DNA of 12,581 bases from an uncultured Flavobacteriales bacterium (GTDB lineage: Bacteria > Bacteroidota > Bacteroidia > Flavobacteriales_D > Sanyastnellaceae). The position numbers and the translations under genes are program-made. Location of the stretch: assembly GCA_937996585.1 (NCBI GenBank), contig CALKUW010000133.1, forward strand, positions 1-12,581, given 5' to 3'. Below are positions 8,201-12,581 of this stretch, one piece after another; the stretch's first letter is position 1; each line of letters opens with the position of its first letter. The notes under the pieces are model-generated. The model was given only the letters and a program-made list of their open reading frames with translations. It had not been told where the DNA came from and searched no databases.

Positions 8201-9229
8201 TTCACTCCGAACGTCTCGTACAACGGCTATTGGAACTTCAGCGCGCTCAACAAGGCGGTCAGTCCCGATGTGCCGGACAGCGTGATCACCGACACCATCC
8301 CGGGCTTTTATGCCGATGGCGATTGGCGCATGGGCATCAGTGCGAACACCAAATTCTATGGCACCTTCCAGAACAGGGGGGACGGACGGCTGCGGGCCAT
8401 CCGCCACGTGATCACGCCACAGGTCGGCTTCAGCTACAATCCGGTGTTCAGCCAACGCGATACGGTGGTCGGGCTCGACGGGAGCATCCTCGAGGTCTAC
8501 GACCCGCTCGCGCCGGGGCTCTACACGCCGGCAGAGTTGAATGCGCAGGGCGCGCTGAACTTCACGTTGAACAACAACCTGGAGGCCAAGGTGCGCGACA
8601 GGGATGGGGAGACCCGCAAGGTGCGCATCATCGACAACCTCTCCTTGCGCGCCAGCCACAACTTGCAGGCGGATTCCCTGAGGTGGAGCGACGTCAGCGG
8701 CTCGGCCTTCACGACGATTGCTGGCCGCTTTCCCGTCAACATCGGATTCGCCCACAGCATGTACGAAAGGGACAGCACGGGCGCGAGGATTGACCGGTTC
8801 CTGTGGGAGGATGGGGGTGCCCCGTTGCGCCTGAGGCGGGCCAACGCCTCGGTCAATGGCAGCTGGTCCGGGCAGGGGGAGACGCCCTGGAACATCCGGG
8901 CGGGTTACACGATGCGGCTGCAGAAGAACTGGCGGTCGGAACTTCAGGCGGACACGGCCATCCTGACGCAGAACCTCACCTTCAACGGCAATGTGACGCT
9001 GTTCGAGGATTGGAGCGTGAGCGTCGGATCCGGCTACGATTTCACGGCGGGGGAATTCACCAACACGCAGATCAATGTCATCTGGGACCTCCACTGCTGG
9101 GAATTCTCTGCGCGGTGGGTCCCCTTCGGATTCCAGCAGAGCCTGCAGTTGAGGCTCGCGGTGAAGTCAGCGCTTCTGCGCGATGTCAAGTTGGAAAAGC
9201 GCTTCCAGGGCGACGGCTTGATCCGCTGA
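5249..9229 (+). CDS. lptD: OstA-like (LptA-type) domain fused to LptD, LPS-assembly outer-membrane protein
   Basis: A protein of 1326 residues that inserts LPS into the outer leaflet. From the preferred GTG at 5249 it has a short basic start, a hydrophobic core (FLVCAAVLVLGLFG, 9-22) and a likely cleavage after SA at 27-28. Residues about 30-515 are repetitive beta-rich OstA/LptA-type sequence, including PVLWSGADQLTGDS near 368-381 and CSKIRMRL near 469, which resemble the separate Bacteroidota OstA-like protein. A Pro/Ala/Gly-rich linker spans about 517-555. LptD follows: periplasmic N-domain from about 556, FTTCDAERPHFHF near 677-689, VSGPMFVKI near 704, IPLPLGLPFFWFP, then the beta-barrel from about 740 to the end with the phylum-typical DLHCWEFSARWVPFG near 1280-1294 and a C-terminal KSALLRDVKLEKR block. 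As far as I recall, Bacteroidota LptD is usually nearer 900 residues. No in-frame ATG precedes the signal peptide after the TGA at 5150; TTG at 5183, 5195 or 5198 are alternative starts but give an unusually long n-region. Genes on both sides run the other way, so it is monocistronic. Confidence 0.93.
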   Translation: MCNAVAPRFLVCAAVLVLGLFGPAGGSAQQVEVRIERADEITRDPAIVDGQRLLGDVQLSVDGAMVRCDSAWRHVDGAFTMMSDVRVEDGPIRLFGERLTLHPDSGMGTMTGPEVRLIDSSEDGPPRTLLTRRTTYDFRSGVARFAGGGVVTTEEERIESRSGRYDRDSGRMDFFGDVHMTVDTLTAASERIGYHPRDRRLVFPGEAEVRYPSGGVDCARGEWDLTAGGGWFAGDTTAQAMFIDGALQVHGDSLVLADSTGLAVGLVLLTDSADTYRLRGDSVVFVREADGAAGGVELFGAASAWLDEDGAPLLVRGPEIAIATDSAGMRSLEAPGGASLHADDVTGAAERLLWSEADDRVDLEGEPVLWSGADQLTGDSIRLFLAEGGPERLEVRGHSFVASPAQEGLHHQVAGRNLDGSFRNGALDEVVITGNGRTLYFAEPDSAALNQAEADSLPLPLPQANRALCSKIRMRLDSAGLSTIVLFEAPSGDFADLATLGRLAADGVEGAASLTGFTLRSRPDSVGPAGPAGHPAPVLPSVAWSPPADSLMPDVPDAIAYQAVDSIVFEVREERVALCGQAKVETAGIVLEAARVDYLAAEREIEAEGIPDSTGTLMGRPAFTQDGKSFTQDALRYDLDSRKGLSRHAITQEGELTFHADRAKRFPDGRIFLRGGKFTTCDAERPHFHFHLTRGLLVPDEKVVSGPMFVKIRKIPLPLGLPFFWFPQKQERSRGLIFPSFGNGRDLGYFIKDLGWYEPLGDHWDARIQGDLYSRGTWRLAGTAQYRYRYRFNGNLQISRSSIVSGGTAGDPGATRRSEFFVRWSHSQDPKARPNGRFNANVNFGSSGNFRSQLNSTQEDYLSNTFSSSINYNASLPGKPVSITATARHNQNSSTGRVDLVVPSVGINVSRFELPISELLRPDAIKKGWYDRIGVTYALKSEQRITGVDSTLFDEGLAGLIERAEAGVKHTATASTQIKAGFVSFTPNVSYNGYWNFSALNKAVSPDVPDSVITDTIPGFYADGDWRMGISANTKFYGTFQNRGDGRLRAIRHVITPQVGFSYNPVFSQRDTVVGLDGSILEVYDPLAPGLYTPAELNAQGALNFTLNNNLEAKVRDRDGETRKVRIIDNLSLRASHNLQADSLRWSDVSGSAFTTIAGRFPVNIGFAHSMYERDSTGARIDRFLWEDGGAPLRLRRANASVNGSWSGQGETPWNIRAGYTMRLQKNWRSELQADTAILTQNLTFNGNVTLFEDWSVSVGSGYDFTAGEFTNTQINVIWDLHCWEFSARWVPFGFQQSLQLRLAVKSALLRDVKLEKRFQGDGLIR

Positions 9230-9233
9230 CCTG

Positions 9234-9250
9234 GAGCGGGTTACCTGCTC
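9234..9250. terminator. Short hairpin between convergent genes, possible weak terminator
   Basis: GAGCGGG (9234-9240) pairs with CCTGCTC (9244-9250), seven pairs including one G-T wobble, with the loop TTA at 9241-9243. The loop is also the complement of the stop codon of the small leftward gene, and the stem begins five bases after the lptD stop. There is no T-run on either side, so it is not a canonical intrinsic terminator and may have arisen by chance. Confidence 0.25.
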
Positions 9251-9408
9251 AGTGTGCGGATGAGCAGGTAGATGACGCACAACAGGAACATGGTCATGGA
9301 GACCTTGTTGATGCCGTGCATGACGCGCAGGTTGACCCCTTCGCCCTCGCTCTTGCGGAACAGGTTCAGGGGGTTGGCGTAGTGGAGGATTTTCTGCAGG
9401 AATTCCAT
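9241..9408 (-). CDS. Small single-pass membrane protein of the Bacteroidota (55 aa)
   Basis: A 55-residue protein from the ATG at 9408 to TAA at 9243-9241. The N-terminal half is amphipathic and charged (FLQKILHYANPLNLFRKSEG); RVMHGINKVS at about 28-37 precedes a hydrophobic segment (about 38-50) and a basic C-terminal end (RTLSR), so the C-terminus is probably cytoplasmic by the positive-inside rule. The arrangement of a short basic region, MHGINK and one C-terminal membrane helix matches my memory of a small conserved Bacteroidota family of unknown function (possibly DUF6728); this family name needs a profile search. An ATG 42 bases further upstream (9450) is in frame but would overlap the stop of ridA and adds residues that do not look conserved. 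It is 38 bases downstream of ridA on the same strand and converges with lptD. No function can be assigned. Confidence 0.7.
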   Translation of the reverse strand: MEFLQKILHYANPLNLFRKSEGEGVNLRVMHGINKVSMTMFLLCVIYLLIRTLSR

Positions 9409-9446
9409 GGGTACTTCAAAGAGAACAGGGCTGCGGCAGGTCGGGT

Positions 9447-9797
9447 TCAATCGCAGGCGATGGCGCTGATTTCCACGCGCGCCTGTTTGGGCAGGCCGGC
9501 GACGAAGACGGCCTCACGTGCCGGCAGGGGATCGGCGAACCGCTCGCGGTAGGCGGCATCCATTTCGGCATAGTCGCGGGGGTCGATGAGGAAGACGGTC
9601 GTCTTGACCACCTTGTCGAGTCCCGAACCCGCGTCCGACAGAACGGCGGCCAGGTTGTCGATCGCGCGGTGGACCTCTTCGGATATGCTGCCGCTCAGGA
9701 GTTCACCCGTCTCGGGGACGAGCGGGATCTGGCCGCTGCAATAAACGGTGCTGTCTGACCGGCGGAAGGAGCTGTAGCTGGCGATGGGTTTGGACAT
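9447..9797 (-). CDS. ridA: RidA family enamine/imine deaminase
   Basis: RidA (YjgF/YER057c/UK114) proteins are cytosolic trimers that hydrolyse reactive 2-aminoacrylate and related enamines released by PLP enzymes. The 116-residue product has the family landmarks: SGQIPLVPETGEL at 21-33, the N-L-AVL-DAG helix at 48-57, KTTVFL at 65-70, and the C-terminal PAR...VEISAIA block with Arg94 in the place of the substrate carboxylate-binding Arg and Glu109 in the place of the conserved Glu. It is about ten residues shorter than typical members, the difference lying at the N-terminus before the IASYS segment. The ATG at 9797 keeps the first strand; an upstream in-frame extension exists but would run through the divergent pabA-type gene. 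The intergenic space to that gene is 37 bases. Subfamily (RidA proper versus Rid1-7) is not certain. Confidence 0.92.
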   Translation of the reverse strand: MSKPIASYSSFRRSDSTVYCSGQIPLVPETGELLSGSISEEVHRAIDNLAAVLSDAGSGLDKVVKTTVFLIDPRDYAEMDAAYRERFADPLPAREAVFVAGLPKQARVEISAIACD

Positions 9798-9834
9798 GGT
9801 GCAAGTATCGGTCGCTTCGACGAACCTTTGCAGC

Positions 9835-10422
9835 ATGTCGTCCCTGCGCATCCTTCTGGTGGACAACCGGGATTCATTCACCTGGAACCTCGCCCATGAC
9901 CTGGGCCGCTTCGGTGCCGAGGTGGAGGTGCGTCAGGCGGCGGAATGGGCGGTGGAGGATGCCCGTGGATGCGATGGCATCGTGCTGTCGCCCGGTCCCG
10001 GTCTGCCCGGCGAATCCGAGGGGCTCCTGAGCCTCGTGGAGGCTTGGGCTCCACGCTACCCCATGCTCGGTGTGTGCCTCGGTCTGCAGGCCCTCGTCGA
10101 ATGGAGCGGTGGTCGGCTGCGGCAAATGGAAGCCGTGCGGCACGGTATGGCGTCCAAGGCCTTGCGAACTGGGGATGACCCCATCCTGGTGGGCCTGGGG
10201 GACCGCTTCGAGGTGGGGCACTACCACAGCTGGTGTGCAGACCTCGGGGCACTACCGGAGGTGTGGAGGGTCACCTCGGTGGTGGAGGAGGAACCGGCCG
10301 TGGGCCTTTCCATGCTGCACGCCGACCTGCCGCTCCATGCGGTCCAGTTCCACCCGGAGAGCGTGCTGACGCCCGGTGGGCGGGACCTGCTGAAGGCCTG
10401 GCTGGATACCCTGCGAAAATGA
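9835..10422 (+). CDS. pabA: Aminodeoxychorismate/anthranilate synthase glutaminase subunit (PabA/TrpG)
   Basis: Class I glutamine amidotransferase that releases ammonia from glutamine for a chorismate-using partner (PabB in folate synthesis or TrpE in tryptophan synthesis). 195 residues: ILLVDNRDSFTWNL at 6-19, oxyanion SPGPGLP at 52-58, nucleophile Cys81 in GVCLGLQAL, HG at 103-104, YHSW at 130-133, and His173/Glu175 in QFHPESVLTP. The triad is complete. I chose the ATG at 9835 because MSSLRILLVDN aligns with the family; the ATG 51 bases upstream would overlap ridA. No trp or pab partner is adjacent, which slightly favours the folate role, but a shared PabA/TrpG subunit is possible. AACCTTTG at 9823-9830 is a near match to TAnnTTTG but lies only four bases before the start codon. 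Transcription ends at the hairpin immediately after its stop codon. Confidence 0.9.
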   Translation: MSSLRILLVDNRDSFTWNLAHDLGRFGAEVEVRQAAEWAVEDARGCDGIVLSPGPGLPGESEGLLSLVEAWAPRYPMLGVCLGLQALVEWSGGRLRQMEAVRHGMASKALRTGDDPILVGLGDRFEVGHYHSWCADLGALPEVWRVTSVVEEEPAVGLSMLHADLPLHAVQFHPESVLTPGGRDLLKAWLDTLRK

Positions 10423-10448
10423 AAAAGGCACCCGAAGGTGCCCTTTTC
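10422..10448. terminator. Bidirectional intrinsic terminator with UUCG loop on the minus transcript
   Basis: GGCACC (10427-10432) pairs with GGTGCC (10437-10442) around the loop CGAA (10433-10436), flanked by an A-run at 10422-10426 and a T-run at 10444-10447. On the minus strand the hairpin reads GGCACC-TTCG-GGTGCC followed by five T, that is, a C(UUCG)G tetraloop with a U-tract. On the plus strand the U-tract is TTTT after one C. It sits directly between the convergent stops of the pabA-type gene (10422) and the lipoprotein gene (10471), so it can serve both. Confidence 0.8.
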
Positions 10449-10470
10449 AAATGTTGTCACGGAACTGGGA

Positions 10471-11043
10471 TCAGTTGCCCAACTTCTCCATTTCGGCTTC
10501 GAAGGTCTCCTTGAAGCGCTCGTAGTTGTACTCGGCCATGATGCGCTCGTCCTCCGAGATCTTCTCGTTGTACTTGGAGGCGAACTTCTCACCGCTGAGC
10601 TCGAGGGCCACGTAAGAAACGTAGACACCGTTCTCGCGCTGGGTGAGTTTTTCGCAGATGGCGATGGCACCGCGCAGTTCCTGGTCGACCACGGAGCGGG
10701 CCAGTTCGTTGAAGGACTCCGTTGCTTCCTCCCGGTTGTTGAATTCCGTGCTGGAGACGTAGTTGTCCGTGACGGCCTTGATGGTGGCGCTCACCGTCTG
10801 TGCAAGGCGGGTGGAGGCGTTGGAACGGGCCTTTTTCTTGGCGATTTCACGGTCCTGGCTCTCACCGGTTCCGTTGGACCGGAAGTGCTTGCTGTCGCTT
10901 TCATACTCATCGCCGGTGCAAAATTCGACGATTTCCACTTCGCCTTTCGGCTTGACGACGTCCTTGCCTTTTTTGCATCCGGTCGTGAGGGTGGTCAGGC
11001 CGATCAACAGGCCCGCGAAGGATAAGATCGTAAAACGGGTCAT
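10471..11043 (-). CDS. Predicted lipoprotein with LPP20/FlgP-like domain (190 aa)
   Basis: A 190-residue secreted lipoprotein. The N-terminus is MTRF, a hydrophobic core (about 5-19) and the lipobox LTTGC with Cys23 as the lipidation site, followed by a lysine-rich tether. Residues about 35-150 have the alternation of the LPP20/FlgP-type fold: a helix rich in Ala/Lys (DREIAKKKARSNASTRLAQT, about 63-82), a second helix (ESFNELARSVVDQELRG), then a strand (NGVYVSYVALEL). The C-terminal 40 residues are very acidic and helical (SEDERIMAEYNYERFKETFE). The same helix-helix-strand order is visible in the next gene. No exact function is known to me; LPP20-like lipoproteins are outer-membrane or surface associated. 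The gap to the upstream lipoprotein gene (11044-11096) shows no clear promoter or terminator, so co-transcription is likely; the UUCG terminator lies 23 bases past its stop. Confidence 0.75.
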   Translation of the reverse strand: MTRFTILSFAGLLIGLTTLTTGCKKGKDVVKPKGEVEIVEFCTGDEYESDSKHFRSNGTGESQDREIAKKKARSNASTRLAQTVSATIKAVTDNYVSSTEFNNREEATESFNELARSVVDQELRGAIAICEKLTQRENGVYVSYVALELSGEKFASKYNEKISEDERIMAEYNYERFKETFEAEMEKLGN

Positions 11044-11096
11044 GGGTAGGGGTTTGTGGGTTTGATAGGGTAGTTACGAATATCGTGCCAACTTCT

Positions 11097-12497
11097 TCAT
11101 TGGAGCGCGGCAGACACTTTGTTTCCAAGGGTTTTTTCAATGGCCTCCGCGGCGTTGTTCAGAGCGAGGTTGAGCGCTGCTGCTGCACTGAGTTGAACGC
11201 CCTTGGTCCGGTTGATGCGTTCTTCATCGACCCGGTTGCCGTCGGCATCGCGGACGATGACGGACCCTTCGATGTAGGCCGTGTGGAAGTTGCCCAGGTC
11301 ACTGACCGGTGGCCGTACCTCGGAGCGGAGGTTGAACAGCACGGTGAACTCGGCTTCATCTGCCTGGTCCACCACGGTGAATCCGTCATCCATGAGGACC
11401 CCCCGCATGGACTGGATGGGGCCTCCGATCTGCTCTGCAGGCAATGGGGATGCAGGATCGACCCCAATGAAGATGCGGGGCATTTCCACGCGAACGGGAA
11501 GGGCCACACGGTGGGTGACGGGCTCGCCGCAAAGGGAGGCGACGGTCGGGTCGACTTCGGCCTGGCGCCACATGCGGTCCAGGTCGATTCCCGCCTTGAA
11601 GTCCGTGTCGGGCCTGTTGGGCTTGACCCCCGAGACAATGGCCACGACCATGCCCTCGCCATCGGTGAATTCGGTGCCCGATTTCCGGTAGGTACCATTG
11701 TGGTACTGGTATGCCAAGGGTACACTGGCCATGCTGCGACCGTCCAGGGTGGCGTGCAGCCCCAAGGGGAACTTGAAGCGTCCGGCCGCCGTCAGGACCA
11801 CTTCATCCACGGCAGGCTGGATCCGGATGCCCTGTATGGTGGAGCGCATGGCGGTAAGCAAGTGGGATTCGAGGTTCACCTCGGCATCTCCAATGACCGC
11901 CCGGTTGGATTCGTTCCAGAATTCCTCAAGGGCCATGATGCCCCGGCTCCAATGGGACAGCGCCATCAGCACCATGCCTTCTTCCTCGAGGATGTTCCGT
12001 CCCGCTTCGTATTCAATGACCGCGGCGGCCAGTGCTTCCTGGCGTCGCGCTTCCCTCAATGTGGCATGGCGCGCCTTGTTCAGCCGGTAATACACATGAA
12101 CCCGCTCCTTGTCGGACCAGACGTCCATCACCTCGAAACCCGTGATGCGTTCCTCGGCCCGGCTGGAAATGGAGCTTGAGAATTCCTCGGAGACCTGCCC
12201 GTTGGTTTCGGCACTCTCCAGCAGGGAGGCGCTTTCCACCTTGACGGCAATCTCGGAGGCGAGGTCGGCCGCGGCCCGCTTCTTGGCGGTTTCCATCGCG
12301 GCTTCCTGCCCTTCGTGAAAGGCGGCGCTTCCAATGCCGATGTAATGGGAGGGCGACAAGGGACGCTCCGCAACCCAAGGGGGCGGGGCAGAAGCGGAGG
12401 AGCCCTTGCTGCCCGCGCATCCGCTGAACAGCCAGGCCATCAGGATGAGCTGCAGGACAGCCCACATGTAGGAAGTATGTGCCCGATGGATGCTCAT
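11097..12497 (-). CDS. LPP20 family lipoprotein (466 aa)
   Basis: A 466-residue exported lipoprotein. Signal sequence with hydrophobic core (about 12-24) and lipobox LFSGC, Cys27, then a Gly/Ser/Ala/Pro linker. An LPP20-type domain covers about 41-150: PPPWVAERPL, YIGIGSAAF, the Ala/Lys-rich helix (METAKKRAAADLASEIAVKV, 68-87), a Ser-rich middle, and the strand ERVHVYYRLNKARH. A helical segment (about 145-200) follows, then beta-rich regions at about 225-310 and 312-400, and a C-terminal Ala-rich helix (about 432-460). The FTVLFNLRSEV region recalls secretin-pilotin or LpoB/CsgG-like accessory folds, but that is only a resemblance in pattern. The ATG at 12497 overlaps the previous gene's TGA as ATGA, which fixes the start and indicates translational coupling. 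The product probably sits in the outer membrane as part of a multi-lipoprotein assembly with its neighbours. Confidence 0.82.
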   Translation of the reverse strand: MSIHRAHTSYMWAVLQLILMAWLFSGCAGSKGSSASAPPPWVAERPLSPSHYIGIGSAAFHEGQEAAMETAKKRAAADLASEIAVKVESASLLESAETNGQVSEEFSSSISSRAEERITGFEVMDVWSDKERVHVYYRLNKARHATLREARRQEALAAAVIEYEAGRNILEEEGMVLMALSHWSRGIMALEEFWNESNRAVIGDAEVNLESHLLTAMRSTIQGIRIQPAVDEVVLTAAGRFKFPLGLHATLDGRSMASVPLAYQYHNGTYRKSGTEFTDGEGMVVAIVSGVKPNRPDTDFKAGIDLDRMWRQAEVDPTVASLCGEPVTHRVALPVRVEMPRIFIGVDPASPLPAEQIGGPIQSMRGVLMDDGFTVVDQADEAEFTVLFNLRSEVRPPVSDLGNFHTAYIEGSVIVRDADGNRVDEERINRTKGVQLSAAAALNLALNNAAEAIEKTLGNKVSAALQ

Positions 12498-12581
12498 CGG
12501 ATGTGGTCGGAAAGGAAGTCTTCCACCTGACGGGTTCCACGGGTTGACGCCTCTTGAAGGAGTTGGTTCCGCATGGAGGAT
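12494..12581 (-). CDS. C-terminal tail of an unidentified protein (partial)
   Basis: Reading leftward from the window edge, a frame stays open for 28 codons (product end SSMRNQLLQEASTRGT..., finishing SDHIR) and stops at TGA 12496-12494, which overlaps the ATG of the LPP20 lipoprotein gene as ATGA. Four-base overlap and shared direction are the main reasons to regard it as a real gene end. The visible tail is hydrophilic and helical. In other Bacteroidota, LPP20-type genes can sit next to LpoB- or CsgG-like lipoprotein genes, so such a product is possible, but 28 residues are too few to identify it. Confidence 0.5.
   Translation of the reverse strand, partial: SSMRNQLLQEASTRGTRQVEDFLSDHIR

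Noticed and set aside
6692..9094. An 800-codon open frame on the minus strand opposite the lptD gene
   Set aside because: It lies wholly antisense to well-supported LptD sequence. The translation is rich in Arg, Val, Glu and Ala without domains or a signal sequence, as expected for the reverse complement of a GC-rich gene.
9784..9834. Upstream ATG extending the PabA/TrpG product by 17 residues
   Set aside because: It would overlap the N-terminus of RidA on the other strand, and the family begins with the ILLVDN strand right after the ATG at 9835.
11085..12179. A 364-codon plus-strand frame opposite the LPP20 lipoprotein
   Set aside because: The minus strand has a signal peptide, lipobox and LPP20 domain; the plus frame is His/Gly/Asp-rich shadow sequence.
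1..12581. Defence island, mobile element, CRISPR array or biosynthetic cluster
   Set aside because: No transposase, integrase, direct-repeat array, toxin-antitoxin pair, nuclease or NTPase gene is present, and base composition is even along the window.

Overview
The window (about 60% GC) looks like core chromosome of a GC-rich member of the Bacteroidota, probably near the Flavobacteriales. The evidence is the Bacteroidota form of LptD with its characteristic C-terminal block, an OstA-like domain of the type found in that phylum, a TAnnTTTG promoter element, and the gene company (LptD, amidase, MlaD, two Fe-S proteins), which I recall as recurrent in the phylum. I see no insertion sequences, phage genes, CRISPR arrays, tRNA or rRNA genes. 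Coding density is high and no gene-free stretch reaches 300 bases.

Layout. Positions 1-5124 form a leftward block. Read in its transcribed order it encodes an N-acetylmuramoyl-L-alanine amidase with a SPOR-like tail, an MlaD/MCE protein, a membrane b-type cytochrome/two-[4Fe-4S] protein, a double-CCG Fe-S protein, and FabG (cut by the window edge). Gaps in the first four genes are 11, 25 and 11 bases, so they are very likely one operon. FabG follows after 60 bases and may have its own promoter. Diverging from this block is one very large rightward gene (5249-9229). Its N-terminal part resembles a stand-alone Bacteroidota OstA-like (LptA-type) protein and the rest is a complete LptD. Next come a leftward pair, a 55-residue membrane protein and RidA, then a rightward PabA/TrpG glutaminase. 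A bidirectional terminator closes that gene against a leftward run of lipoproteins (190 and 466 residues) and the tail of a third gene overlapping the second by ATGA.

Functionally most of the window is envelope biogenesis: LPS delivery to the outer leaflet (LptD), septal or peripheral murein hydrolysis (amidase), lipid trafficking (MlaD), fatty-acid synthesis (FabG) and outer-membrane lipoproteins with LPP20-like domains. The Fe-S pair adds a membrane electron-transfer module whose partner is not visible here. Together its two polypeptides have the domain order of a single FadF/EtfD-type protein.

The best leads are the apparent OstA-like/LptD fusion, the split FadF/EtfD-like quinone reductase inside an envelope operon, and the paired LPP20-like lipoproteins. 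I found nothing that looks like a new defence or mobile system.
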